Origin: Xanthobacter sp. NM-59
GTDB taxonomy: Bacteria > Pseudomonadota > Alphaproteobacteria > Rhizobiales > Xanthobacteraceae
Direction of reading: 5' to 3'
Assembly: GCF_021401125.1 (NCBI RefSeq)
Contig: NZ_JACBFQ010000005.1
Span: 124,001 to 188,000, forward strand
Length of the DNA stretch: 64,000 nucleotides
Shown here: positions 44,950-53,499 of the stretch, piece after piece
How positions within the stretch are numbered: the first letter of the stretch is position 1
Layout: every line of letters starts with the position of its first letter
Notes under the pieces: generated by a model
What the model was told of the DNA's origin: nothing
Seen by the model: the letters and a program-made list of their open reading frames with translations, nothing else
Databases searched by the model: none
Position numbers and translations under genes: made by a program

Positions 44950-45834
44950 ATGGCCGACACGCCCGTTTCCCCCCTCTCCTGCCCTGCGGCGCAGGAGCTC
45001 CCCGCTCCGCCGCCGGCGCGGCGGGTGGAGCGCGCGCAAGTGCGGGAGGGTGCGGTTTCCCAGGGCGGCCGCACCGTGCCGGAGGAAACCCCCGTCGCCC
45101 TCACCTTCAACGGCACCACCCATGCGGTGATGATGGCGACACCCGCAGACATTCCCGCCTTCGCCCTGGGCTTCGCGCTCACGGAAGGCATCGTGGCGTC
45201 GCCCGCGGACATCCTGTCCATCGAGGAAATCGTGGTGGAGGACGGCATCGAGGCGCGCATCTGGATCGCGGAAGAGAAGATGCGCACCCTTTCCGCCCGC
45301 CGCCGGGCACTGGCCGGGCCCACCGGCTGCGGCCTGTGCGGGGTGGAGAGCCTGGCCGAGGCGGTGAAGCCCGCCGCCCATGTGGCCTGCGATCTGGTGC
45401 TGACCCCTGAGGAGATCCTGGCCGCCATGGCCGCCCTTGGCCCGCTGCAGGAGCTCAATCGCGAAACCCGCGCCGTGCACGCCGCCGCCTATGCCGAGCC
45501 CGGCGCCGGCATCCGCGCCGTGGCGGAGGATGTGGGCCGGCACAATGCCCTCGACAAGCTGGTGGGCCTTGCCGTCACCGGCGGCTTCGACACGTCGAAA
45601 GGCCTGCTGCTGCTCACCAGTCGGGTGTCCATCGAGATGGTGCAGAAGGCGTCGGTGCTGGGCACCGGCATCATCGCGGCGGTCTCGGCCCCCACCTCCC
45701 TCGCCATCCGCACCGCCGAGGCCGCGGGCATCACGCTGTGTGCCGTGGTGCGCACCGACGGCTTCGAGATTTTCACCCACCCCGGGCGCATCGCGCTCGG
45801 CAGCCCACATGAACGGCCCGCTTATGTCGCATAG
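44950..45834 (+). CDS. fdhD: Formate dehydrogenase accessory sulfurtransferase FdhD (FdsC)
   Basis: 294 residues. Transfers sulfur from the cysteine desulfurase to the bis-MGD cofactor, forming the sulfido ligand needed for formate oxidation. Redox/sulfur-transfer pair C127-G-L-C130 (GPTGCGLCGVESL), also ALGFALTEGIV, AEDVGRHNALDKLVG and LLLTSRVSIEMVQKA, all hallmarks. Lies 263 bp after fdsA; its 3' end overlaps the start of fdsD. ATG at 44950 preferred over a TTG at 44926. Confidence 0.94.
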   Translation: MADTPVSPLSCPAAQELPAPPPARRVERAQVREGAVSQGGRTVPEETPVALTFNGTTHAVMMATPADIPAFALGFALTEGIVASPADILSIEEIVVEDGIEARIWIAEEKMRTLSARRRALAGPTGCGLCGVESLAEAVKPAAHVACDLVLTPEEILAAMAALGPLQELNRETRAVHAAAYAEPGAGIRAVAEDVGRHNALDKLVGLAVTGGFDTSKGLLLLTSRVSIEMVQKASVLGTGIIAAVSAPTSLAIRTAEAAGITLCAVVRTDGFEIFTHPGRIALGSPHERPAYVA

Positions 45835-46054
45835 CACCGCGGAAAAGCTCGTCTATATGGCGAACCAGATCGCCACCGCCTTCGCCCAGCAGAGCCACGA
45901 GGCGGCGGTGGAAGCCACGCGCACCCACATTCGCAAATTCTGGGATCCGCGCATGCGCGCCAAGATCGCGGAGCATGTGGCGGCCGGTGGCGAAGGCCTC
46001 TCCAGCGTCGCGAAGGAGGCCCTGGAAGGGCTGCCACCCGTCAGGGCCGCCTGA
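45824..46054 (+). CDS. fdsD: Formate dehydrogenase delta subunit
   Basis: 76 residues, small helical protein of the FdsD family: AEKLVYMANQIATAFAQQSHEAAVEATRTHIRKFWDPRMRAKI. It binds the Fds complex and, in Rhodobacter capsulatus, helps cofactor binding during maturation. ATG at 45824 lies 11 bases before the fdhD stop, so they overlap; an ATG at 45809 is a second option. Last gene of the operon; the converging CDF transporter ends 22 bp later. Confidence 0.9.
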   Translation: MSHSTAEKLVYMANQIATAFAQQSHEAAVEATRTHIRKFWDPRMRAKIAEHVAAGGEGLSSVAKEALEGLPPVRAA

Positions 46055-46076
46055 GCGGCACTTCAGCCGGGGCTGA

Positions 46077-47303
46077 TCAGACCACCTCGGCGGGGGCGAG
46101 CGCGCACGCCATGCGCCCCTCTTCCACCTGCAGCACCGAATGGGAAATGCCGAAGCGCGACTTCAGCTCCCGCATGGTGCTGTCCAGGAACGTATCGTCG
46201 AGGCTCGCCCCCGGGCGCACCAGATGGGCGGAGAGCGCCGCATCGGTGGTGGAGAGGCCCCAGATGTGCAGATCGTGCACCTCGCTCACCCCCGGCAGGG
46301 CGGCAAGATAGGCTTCCACCTCCGCGCGGTCGATGTGCGCCGGCACGCTGTCGAGCGCGAGATCCACGCTGTCGCGCGCCAGGCCCCAGGTGGACACGAT
46401 GATGACCACCGCGATCACCAAGGACACGGCCGAATCGAGCCACAGCCACCCGGTGAAGGCGATGAGGCCGGCGGCGATCACCACGCCCACCGAGACCGCC
46501 GCATCGGCCGCCATGTGCAGGAAGGCGCCGCGCACATTGAGGTCGCTCTTGCGTCCGGACATGAACAGCATGACCGTGCCGAGATTGACGGCGACGCCCA
46601 CCAGCGCGGTCGCCATGACCACGCCAGTCTTCACCGGCTCCGGATCCTCCAGGCGCGACAGAGCTTCGATAATGATGGCGCCGGTGCCCACCAGCAGCAA
46701 AATGGCGTTTGCGAGAGCCGCGAGGATGGAGGAGCGCCCGTAACCGAAGGTGCGCCGCGCAGTGGGCGCCCGGCGCGACAGCCAAGCCGCGCCCCAGGCC
46801 AGCAGCAGGCCCAGAACGTCCGAAAGGTTATGGCCGGCATCGGCCACCAAAGCGAGCGATCCCGCCCAAAGCCCTAGCAGAACCTCAACCACCACGAAGC
46901 CGAAATTCAGCGACGCGCCAATGGCGAAGGCGCGCAGGGATTGGGGCATGGCATGGGAATGACCCGCATGGTCATGGCCCGTATGGCCGTGACCTGTGTG
47001 GGAATGACCCGCGTGGGAATGACCCGAATGGGAATGTCCAGAGTGGGAATGCGCGTCGTGAGCCTGGTCTTCACCCGCATGGTCCCCGTGGAGGGCCTCG
47101 TCATGCGCCTGATGGGCGTGGCCTTCCGTCGCGTGGGCTGCGCCGGGGCCATCGGAATGCGGGTGGGTGTCGCCGTCATGGTGCGCGGGGGCGTGCTCGT
47201 GCGCGCCACCGGCGGAAGCGGATGCCGGGCGCGGGACAGATGCCCCCTGCGCTCGCGGCGATCCCTTATCGGTCGTGCCTGCCCCCGCCTCCGGCCCGCT
47301 CAT
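46077..47303 (-). CDS. Cation diffusion facilitator (CDF) with histidine-rich N-terminus
   Basis: 408 residues. Metal(II)/proton antiporter of the inner membrane exporting Zn2+, Co2+ or Ni2+. Residues about 35-115 are extremely rich in His, Gly and Asp, with a tandem heptapeptide-like pattern (HSHSGHSHAGHSHTGHGH), a metal-buffering region. Six TM helices follow, with metal-site motifs DAGHNLSD and HMAADAAVS in TM2 and TM5, and a C-terminal cytoplasmic ferredoxin-like domain (VSEVHDLHIWGLS). GAGGGGG lies six bases before the ATG at 47303; longer frames are not conserved. Which metal is moved cannot be told. Confidence 0.9.
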   Translation of the reverse strand: MSGPEAGAGTTDKGSPRAQGASVPRPASASAGGAHEHAPAHHDGDTHPHSDGPGAAHATEGHAHQAHDEALHGDHAGEDQAHDAHSHSGHSHSGHSHAGHSHTGHGHTGHDHAGHSHAMPQSLRAFAIGASLNFGFVVVEVLLGLWAGSLALVADAGHNLSDVLGLLLAWGAAWLSRRAPTARRTFGYGRSSILAALANAILLLVGTGAIIIEALSRLEDPEPVKTGVVMATALVGVAVNLGTVMLFMSGRKSDLNVRGAFLHMAADAAVSVGVVIAAGLIAFTGWLWLDSAVSLVIAVVIIVSTWGLARDSVDLALDSVPAHIDRAEVEAYLAALPGVSEVHDLHIWGLSTTDAALSAHLVRPGASLDDTFLDSTMRELKSRFGISHSVLQVEEGRMACALAPAEVV

Positions 47304-47422
47304 GCCACGCCCCCTCGCCCTGAAGATCCGACGGACGAGCATACCTCACCAGTATGTGAGGCGCATGTCACCGGCCTTCGAAAGGAAATGAGCGTGAGCG
47401 GCTTTCAGGGGTGCAGAAAAAC

Positions 47423-47635
47423 TCAGTCCTCGAGATCGGTATCGAGGATGGCCATCTGGAAGTTATAGGAGAGCTCGCCGTCTTCCTTGTCCTCGAACAG
47501 GACACCGATGAACTCTTCGCCGATATAGACCTCGGCCGAATCCTTCTTCTTCGGGCGGCCCATCACCTTGATCTGGGGGTTGCCGAAGAGGTTACGCATA
47601 TAGCGCTGAATGCTTTCGAGATCTTTCTTTTCCAA
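47423..47635 (-). CDS. DUF3126 family protein
   Basis: 70-residue protein of an alphaproteobacterial family without known function: KKDLESIQRYMRNLFGNPQIKV, GRPKKKDSAEVYIGEEFIGVLFEDKEDGELSYNFQMAIL. Starts with TTG at 47635 behind an AGGAGG five bases upstream; that site lies in the palindrome GGAGGCCTCC, which could pair with itself and limit initiation. Next gene on the same strand upstream is cysE, about 160 bp away, a conserved neighbour in related genomes. Confidence 0.87.
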   Translation of the reverse strand: MEKKDLESIQRYMRNLFGNPQIKVMGRPKKKDSAEVYIGEEFIGVLFEDKEDGELSYNFQMAILDTDLED

Positions 47636-47797
47636 GGAGGCCTCCTGAGGTCCGAGGGCGCGTTATGGCCGCCGACGCGGGCGCATTCAAGGCACGATCG
47701 CGCGCAAATCCCAGATATCGCCACGGTGGCCAGGCACCGCGACGCCGCGTGGGGAACGCCCGCCCCGGCCTTCCACCACGGGCGACCCGCCGTTGCG

Positions 47798-48700
47798 TCA
47801 GATATCCGCCCCGGCGAAAATGGCGATATCCTCGAACACCTGATCCATGGAGCGGGAGGGTTCAGCGCAGCCGGCCTCGCCCACCACCTTGGCCGGAATG
47901 CCGGCCACCGTGGTGTTGCGCGGCACCGGCTTCAGCACCACCGAGCCCGCCGCCACGCGGGCGCAGCGCCCCACCTCGATATTGCCCAGCACCTTGGCGC
48001 CGGCGCCAATGAGCACGCCGCGGCGGATCTTGGGATGGCGATCCCCCGTCTCCTTGCCGGTGCCGCCCAGGGTAACGCCCTGGAGGATGGACACGTCGTC
48101 CTCGATCACCGCCGTCATGCCGATGACGACGCCCGTGGCATGGTCGAGGAAGATGCCCCGGCCCATGGGCACCTGGGGGTGGATATCCACGCCGAACACG
48201 CTCGACGTGCGGCTCTGCAGGTAGAGGGCAAGATCGAACTGGCCCCTCATCCATAGCCAGTGGGCGAGCCGATGGGTCTGGATGGCGTGGAAGCCCTTGA
48301 AATACAAAATCGGCTCCAGCGCGCGCGTCGCCGCCGGATCACGATCGACCACCGCCATGATATCGGCGCGCAGGGCATGGCCGATGGCCTTGTCATCGGC
48401 CACCGCCTCAAGATACGCGGTCTGGATGACCGCCGCCGGCACGTCGGCATGGTCGAGGCGCATGGCGATGCGCTGGCCCACCGCGGCCTCAAGGCTGGGC
48501 TGGCCGAGCACGGTGCCGGTGAGGAAGGCGGCCATGAGCGGCTCGCGTATGACGGCTTCCTCCGCCTCCGCGCGCACCCGCGCCCACACCGGATCCACCA
48601 CGTCGTGCCAGCGATCCACGGGCGCCTTGGTGAGGCGCACCGCCGGCGTCTCGCCCTGCACCACGTTCGCGGGCTGAACCGGCACCGGAATCTGACCCAT
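47798..48700 (-). CDS. cysE: Serine O-acetyltransferase
   Basis: Makes O-acetylserine from serine and acetyl-CoA, the first step of cysteine synthesis. 300 residues: helical N-terminal domain (WARVRAEAEEAVIREPLMAAFL, MRLDHADVPA), then the left-handed beta-helix of hexapeptide repeats with DIHPQVPMGRGIFLDHATGVVIG, GVTLGGTGKETGDRHPKI and GAKVLGNIEVGRCARVAAGSVVL, holding the catalytic His and Asp. AAGGAGG five bases before the ATG at 48700 fixes the start. The C-terminal tail is short and could mediate complex formation with CysK. Confidence 0.95.
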   Translation of the reverse strand: MGQIPVPVQPANVVQGETPAVRLTKAPVDRWHDVVDPVWARVRAEAEEAVIREPLMAAFLTGTVLGQPSLEAAVGQRIAMRLDHADVPAAVIQTAYLEAVADDKAIGHALRADIMAVVDRDPAATRALEPILYFKGFHAIQTHRLAHWLWMRGQFDLALYLQSRTSSVFGVDIHPQVPMGRGIFLDHATGVVIGMTAVIEDDVSILQGVTLGGTGKETGDRHPKIRRGVLIGAGAKVLGNIEVGRCARVAAGSVVLKPVPRNTTVAGIPAKVVGEAGCAEPSRSMDQVFEDIAIFAGADI

Positions 48701-48805
48701 GCGTGCCTCCTTGAGATGAGGGGAACTTGCTTCCATTCTTAGCACATACGGCGGCGGCGCGAGAGTTCGCGCCGCGTAGCGCCGCCATTCACAAATGCGA
48801 GCGGC

Positions 48806-49558
48806 TCACGGCCGGCGGCGCAGAAATTCCAGCACGCCCTGCTTGAACACCTTGTCGCCCACCGCCGGATTGTGATCGCGGTTGGGAATGTCGAGCACCT
48901 CGCCGTCCGGCAGCAGCTCCACCAGGGGGCGCGCATCGCCGGCCACCTTGTCGCGGGTGCCCACGGCCACCAGCACCGGCTGGAAGATGCGGGCCACCTC
49001 CTCCCGCGTCAGCACCTGGCGCGAGCCGCGGATGCAGGCGGCCAGCGCCCGCAGGTCCTGCTTGTTGGCATCGGCGAACGAGCGGAACATCCGGCCCATG
49101 GGATCGGAAACCGCCTCCAGGCTCGGCGCCTCCATGGCGTCGGCGATGGACTGGGGCAGCCCCACCCCGTCCACCAGATGGATGCCGAGCCCGCCCAGCA
49201 CCAGCGAGCGCACCATGTGGGGAAACAGCAGCGCGCTGAACGCGCCCACCCGCGCCCCCATGGAATAGCCGATCACATCCGCCCGCTCGATGCCCAGATG
49301 CGCCAGCAGGCGCTGGGCGTCCTCCGCCATGCGGGCGGTGTGGTACAGCGCGGGCTCATAGACCTTGCCGGAAGCGCCGTGGCCCCGGTGATCGAAGGCG
49401 ATGGCGCGATAGCCCGCCTCGGTCAGGGTCTTCACCCAGGACGGGCCGACCCAGTTGATCTCCTTGTTCGACGCGAAGCCGTGGATGAGGAGCACAGGAT
49501 CGCCGGCACCCTCGTCAAGATAGGCGATGTCGATGCCGTCGGAATTGAAATGGGGCAT
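48806..49558 (-). CDS. Alpha/beta hydrolase
   Basis: 250 residues with a canonical alpha/beta-hydrolase fold: oxyanion region LLIHGFASNKEINW, FDHRGHGAS, nucleophile elbow GYSMGA (Ser99), a late acid in VAVGTRDKVAGD and catalytic His in NRDHNPAVGD. Specific substrate unknown; could be an esterase, lipase-like or C-C hydrolase. The ATG at 49558 with GAAGGA six bases upstream is preferred over a start seven codons earlier. Separated from cysE by about 105 bp. Confidence 0.85.
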   Translation of the reverse strand: MPHFNSDGIDIAYLDEGAGDPVLLIHGFASNKEINWVGPSWVKTLTEAGYRAIAFDHRGHGASGKVYEPALYHTARMAEDAQRLLAHLGIERADVIGYSMGARVGAFSALLFPHMVRSLVLGGLGIHLVDGVGLPQSIADAMEAPSLEAVSDPMGRMFRSFADANKQDLRALAACIRGSRQVLTREEVARIFQPVLVAVGTRDKVAGDARPLVELLPDGEVLDIPNRDHNPAVGDKVFKQGVLEFLRRRP

Positions 49559-49606
49559 GGAAAATCCTTCGCGTGGCACGCGAGGCGGGGAAAAGGGTGC
49601 GAGAAC

Positions 49607-50833
49607 CTAGAGCAACTCCCCGCGCCGTGGAATCCGGGAGTTGCTCCGCGTCCCTGAGGTCGACGCGTTTTCCTCATGCGCACCGCGGCACATGTCGCGC
49701 CAAGACGTTGAGTTCCGCACGCCGCCGCTGCCAATCCCGCCGGGTTCCGATGCCATCGCCCCGCCCACCGGCCCGTGACGGCCGCGCGCCTGCCCTCGGC
49801 GGCGCCACAGGCGGCGGGCGCAGGCGACGCAGAAGGCATTGGTGGAAGACACCACGAGATAGGCATAGGCCACCATCGCCAGCGTCCACCACACCAGCTT
49901 CAGCAGCGCGCGGGTGATGACGATGGCGCCGCGGCCCAGGGTTTTGAGAATGGCCAGCGTCTGCCCGCCCTTGGCCTCGGCCAGGCGCGCCACGCGGGCA
50001 AGGTCGCGCCCGTCATCGGCCACCCTCAGCCCCTCCAAAGCGGCGCGGGTGCCGGCCTTGGCCTGCACCACGGCCACGTCATCCAGCATCCGGACCAGCC
50101 CCGCCACGTGATTCGAGCGCACCACCCCCTTCAGCGCCGCCCCATCCACCGCGCCGGGATGGGCGGCGAGCCGGCGCAAGGCGGCGAAATCCACACTTTC
50201 GCGCACCGCGCGGGCAAGGGTGCGCGCCAGGGCGGCGGAGAGCTTGCCGGTGCGCTCCCCCACCTTCACCAGCGTGATTCCCGCCCGCAGCGGCAGGCTC
50301 GCGCCGCCGGTGGCATAAGTGCCTGCGGTGAGGGCGATACCGACCGCCGAAAGGCCGAGAATGAGCTCGTCCACCTCCTCGCCCCGCGCCAGTTTCCAGC
50401 CCTCGCGGGAGGCATCGCGGATGTCGCCCCACACCATCAGATCGCCCGTCAGCGCCCCGGTGAGGCCGGCCAGATCCTCCGGCTGGCCACTCAAAAAGCC
50501 GGCGCCGAAACTCCGCGCCGCGCGCAGCGCCTCCGCCGTGGGTGCGGTGGCGGCCTCTACGCGCGCCCGCAAATCGGCGGGCAGGGCAAGGCCGCGCGCG
50601 TCCGCCAGCTCCAGGTAGGATGCCGCCAGGGCCGCATCATCCGCTTTCAGCGCCTCGGTTATGGCGGCCTGTGCGTCGGCCGGGGTGAAGGCGGAAAGGC
50701 CGAGGTCCGCGAGCGCCGCCGGATCGTCCCGCGCGGCGATGAGGCGCACGCTCTCCTTCGCCACCGGCACCAGCCAGGGCGCGACGCCAAAAAGCGTGGC
50801 CAGAAGGGCGAGGGAAGCAAAAAGGCGTGCCAT
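49607..50833 (-). CDS. Hypothetical membrane protein
   Basis: 408 residues, not assigned to a family. An N-terminal hydrophobic segment (LFASLALLATLFGVAPWLVPV) may be a signal anchor; an Ala-rich helical region follows (about 40-105), then Gly-rich hydrophobic stretches (LGLSAVGIALTAGTYATGGASLPLRAGI) and a TM helix near 330 (LLKLVWWTLAMVAYAYLVVSST), ending in an Arg/Ser-rich tail. The last part is encoded by a dispersed repeat and is probably not functional sequence. ATG at 50833, or a GTG one codon before. Divergent from the zinc-finger gene. Confidence 0.7.
   Translation of the reverse strand: MARLFASLALLATLFGVAPWLVPVAKESVRLIAARDDPAALADLGLSAFTPADAQAAITEALKADDAALAASYLELADARGLALPADLRARVEAATAPTAEALRAARSFGAGFLSGQPEDLAGLTGALTGDLMVWGDIRDASREGWKLARGEEVDELILGLSAVGIALTAGTYATGGASLPLRAGITLVKVGERTGKLSAALARTLARAVRESVDFAALRRLAAHPGAVDGAALKGVVRSNHVAGLVRMLDDVAVVQAKAGTRAALEGLRVADDGRDLARVARLAEAKGGQTLAILKTLGRGAIVITRALLKLVWWTLAMVAYAYLVVSSTNAFCVACARRLWRRRGQARGRHGPVGGAMASEPGGIGSGGVRNSTSWRDMCRGAHEENASTSGTRSNSRIPRRGELL
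49608..49713. repeat. Dispersed intergenic repeat, copy 4, with hairpin; supplies the end of the neighbouring gene
   Basis: Part one is a perfect 11-bp stem GAGCAACTCCC (49611-49621) / GGGAGTTGCTC (49636-49646). Part two, 49660-49713, starts TCGACGCGTTTTCCTCATGCG and aligns to copies at 6.3, 33.9 and 60.0 kb. On the reverse strand the last 35 or so codons and the TAG of the membrane-protein gene lie in this element. Confidence 0.7.
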
Positions 50834-50966
50834 CACGCCTTATATGGCCCCGCCGGCTCCCCGCGCGAGAGGCGCCCGGCGGATGTGACGCGCCAGGCCC
50901 CCTTTCATCCGGCGCCGCCAGGGGCTAAGGTCGCGACGCTTTTTTGGACCCTCTACAGGCAGAGCC

Positions 50967-51227
50967 ATGGCGGACACCGGCATTCCTCACTTCTGCAACG
51001 ACCTCGGCCTCACGACGATCGAGGTGGGCAGCAAGGAGTTCATGTGCATCGGCGCGAAACCGCCGTTCGACCATCCGCACATCTTCCTCGACCTCGGTGA
51101 GGATACGGAGAAGGTCTGCCCGTACTGCTCCACCCTTTACCGCTACAATCCGGAGCTCGCTCCGGGAGCGGCCAAGCCCGAAGCCTGCGTGTGGCACGAC
51201 GACGGCGAGACTTCCGCCGCCGCCTGA
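50967..51227 (+). CDS. Zinc-finger domain protein, NDUFS6/zf-CHCC type
   Basis: 86 residues. C-H-C-C zinc site visible: HPH followed by VCPYCSTLYRYNP, with conserved GSKEFMCIGAKPPFDHPHIFLDLGEDTEKVCPYC. Homologous to the mitochondrial complex I subunit NDUFS6 (13-kDa subunit) and its alphaproteobacterial relatives; a role in complex I assembly is likely by homology. Followed 38 bp later by a flavin monooxygenase gene; the two might be cotranscribed. Confidence 0.88.
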   Translation: MADTGIPHFCNDLGLTTIEVGSKEFMCIGAKPPFDHPHIFLDLGEDTEKVCPYCSTLYRYNPELAPGAAKPEACVWHDDGETSAAA

Positions 51228-51265
51228 CACCGCCTTTTGCCGGCCGCGCCGCGGCTGGAACCGAC

Positions 51266-52453
51266 ATGCCCGACCCGATTCCCTTCCGACCGAAACCGCA
51301 GCTCGCGGCGCGCAGCGCCGTCATCGTGGGCGGCGGCATCGGTGGGCTGGCCTGTGCCATTGCCCTGCGCCGCGCAGGCCTCGCCGTCCAGGTGGTGGAG
51401 CGGGCGAAGCGCTTGCGCGAAGTGGGCGCGGGCCTTCAGCTCACCCCCAACGCCACCCGCATCATCCGGGATTTCGGCCTGCTGGAGCGGCTCGAAGCCG
51501 TCGCCGTGGCGCCCAATGCCCTCGATGTGCGCGACGGGCGCACCGGCGCCACCCTCACCCGCACCGAATATGCCGCCGCCGCCAGCCGCTTCGGCGCGCC
51601 CTTCCTGGTGGTGCACCGGGCCGACCTGCAGAACTTGCTGGCGGAAGCGGCCATGGAGGCCGGCGCCACCATGGCGCTCGGGGCCGATCTCACCAGCGTG
51701 GAACCCGCCTTCGGCAGCGTGCGCGCGGTGGTGAATCAGGGTGGCGAGCTCATCGCCCATGGCGCCGATATCCTGGTGGGGGCGGACGGCGTGCGCTCCG
51801 CCGTGCGCGCGCATCTGGGGCCCGCCGGGGCGCCGGTATTCGCCCGCCGGGTCGCCTATCGCGCCACCGTCAACGTGCCCGACGACTATCCGCTGGAAGT
51901 GCGCCTGTATCTCGGCCGCGACGCGCATCTGGTAGCCTATCCGGTGAAAGGCGGGGCCACCTTGAACCTCGTCGCCATCGTGAAGGAGACTAAGCCGGTC
52001 GCCCGCTGGAATGCCCCCGGCGAGAGCGCGGCGGTGCACCAGGCCTTCGCCGGCTGGAACGCGGAGGTGCGCAAGCTTTTGGAAAGCGCGCCCCATTTCC
52101 TGTGCTGGGGCCTTTACGACATTGATCCCCTGCCCCGCTGGAGCTCGGGCCGGGTGACCCTGCTGGGCGATGCCGCCCACGCCATGCTGCCCTTCCTCGC
52201 CCAGGGCGCGGCCCAGGCGATTGAGGATGCGGCGGCCCTCGCCCGCGCCATCACCAGCCACCGCGACGCGCCCAGCGCCCTGAAGGCCTATGAAAGCGAG
52301 CGCATGGCCCGCACCGCCCGCATCCAGCGCGAGGCGCGGCGCAACGGCATCATCTACCACCTCTCCGGACCACCGCGCTTCGCCCGTGATCTCGTCCTGC
52401 GCCGCCAGGGCCCGGCCCTGCTGGAACGCTACGGCTGGATCTACGGCGCCTGA
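51266..52453 (+). CDS. FAD-dependent aromatic monooxygenase, salicylate-hydroxylase-like
   Basis: 395 residues, class A flavoprotein monooxygenase: FAD-binding VIVGGGIGGLACAIALRRAG (about 15-34), the ribityl/NADPH motif ILVGADGVRS and the second FAD motif TLLGDAAHAMLPFLAQGAAQAIEDAAAL. Other conserved points: GAGLQLTPNATRII, HRADLQNLL. Such enzymes hydroxylate aromatic acids; 6-hydroxynicotinate and ubiquinone-type enzymes belong to the same family, so the substrate is open. No catabolic cluster around it. Confidence 0.88.
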   Translation: MPDPIPFRPKPQLAARSAVIVGGGIGGLACAIALRRAGLAVQVVERAKRLREVGAGLQLTPNATRIIRDFGLLERLEAVAVAPNALDVRDGRTGATLTRTEYAAAASRFGAPFLVVHRADLQNLLAEAAMEAGATMALGADLTSVEPAFGSVRAVVNQGGELIAHGADILVGADGVRSAVRAHLGPAGAPVFARRVAYRATVNVPDDYPLEVRLYLGRDAHLVAYPVKGGATLNLVAIVKETKPVARWNAPGESAAVHQAFAGWNAEVRKLLESAPHFLCWGLYDIDPLPRWSSGRVTLLGDAAHAMLPFLAQGAAQAIEDAAALARAITSHRDAPSALKAYESERMARTARIQREARRNGIIYHLSGPPRFARDLVLRRQGPALLERYGWIYGA

Positions 52454-53499
52454 GGGCGAATCAGCCACGCGCATCACGACGACGAGCGCTCGCATCGGCG
52501 CGGAGCTTCCCCAGATGGGCAATTCCGGGCCGAAGGAGCGCCCTTCCCGGCGGCGACGCCGGCCGGTCCGCAGCCCCGGCCATTCTTCTCTTGCGAGCTT
52601 GAGCTGACGGATGGTCCCGCATCCGGGGCGAGGGAGCCGCGCCGACCGGAGTTAGTGCCCCCCCGGTTGGCTCTGGGCCTGTGACACGGCCGGACTTGGC
52701 AACTCCGGACCGAAAGAAGCCCCTCCTCCGCCCGAGGCGTCGGCCGATCCGTTCGCCGGCCAGCCTGCTCTGGCGCGCTTGACGCTCACAGATCGCCCCA
52801 CGTCCAGGGCCGGGGGGCCGCAGGGATCGGAGCTGCCGCCCTCCTGGGGCTCCTGGCCAGTGGCGCAACGGAACTTCGCAATTCCGATCCGTCGCATCGG
52901 CAACACGCGTAGCGCGAGCGTGGCACTCGCGCATGGTTCCGCGACGCAGCCAGAGAGCGGCTCGGGTCAAAACTCCTGCCCGGCGGCCTCATACCCGTGG
53001 CGCAACCGGACTTGGCAATTCCGGACGAAAGGAAGCGCCCGGCTCACCGGCGCCGCTGCCCGGTCCATTCGCCAGGCAACACGCGGCGCGGACTTGGCGC
53101 TCGCACGGAGCCCCGCTGCGGGGTTGGAGGGCAGAGGCGACCGAGGCCATTGCCCAGAGCGCATCATGCCGCGTGCAGCGCGGGGACACGGCCATTCCGG
53201 ACCAAGGGAAGCGCCCGGCTTCGCCAAGGGTGCGCACTTATCCATGACCCCGGCGAACCCACGAGCGAGCGTGGCGCCCACGCATGGTCCGCGCCCGGCG
53301 GCCGCGCCGAACATGGCCGCCCAGCGGCAGGTCTCGCGACCCGCCGGCCCTTCGAGGATGTCGGGATCGGCCAGGCGCGCGGCTCGCCCGCCTTAGCATC
53401 GAGCCTCGAACAGGTCCCCGGCCGCCAGATGCGTCCGGGGCCTTCATCGGCCACAGGGCCAAGCCCGCGGCGAAACTGCCGCGCGCGTAGCGAGAGGGA
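52454..53499. repeat. Non-coding array of about 178-bp degenerate direct repeats
   Basis: The motif GCAATTCCGG(A/G)CCGAA.G.AGCGCCC recurs at 52519, 52699 (GCAACTCCGGACC), 52878 (degenerate), 53014 and 53191, spaced 180, 179, 136 and 177 bp. Further shared blocks: GGCGCAACnGnACTT before the motif (52863, 52999), a GGTCCATTCGCCAGG-like stretch about 30 bases after it (52748, 53063) and CACGCATGGTnCGCG at 52926 and 53279. All five motif copies are on one strand. The translations lack family motifs and stop codons vary between units, so the array is probably not coding. The last 200 bp, from 53300, show no further clear unit. Confidence 0.75.

Noticed and set aside
52652-53314. Reverse frames in the 178-bp array with recurring FGPELPSP-like peptides.
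   Set aside because: The recurrence is explained by the DNA repeat itself; frames shift between units and start/stop positions are not conserved.
52454-53499. Repeat array considered as CRISPR.
   Set aside because: Units are about 178 bp, differ along their length, and there are no constant short repeats separated by unique spacers of equal size, nor cas genes nearby.
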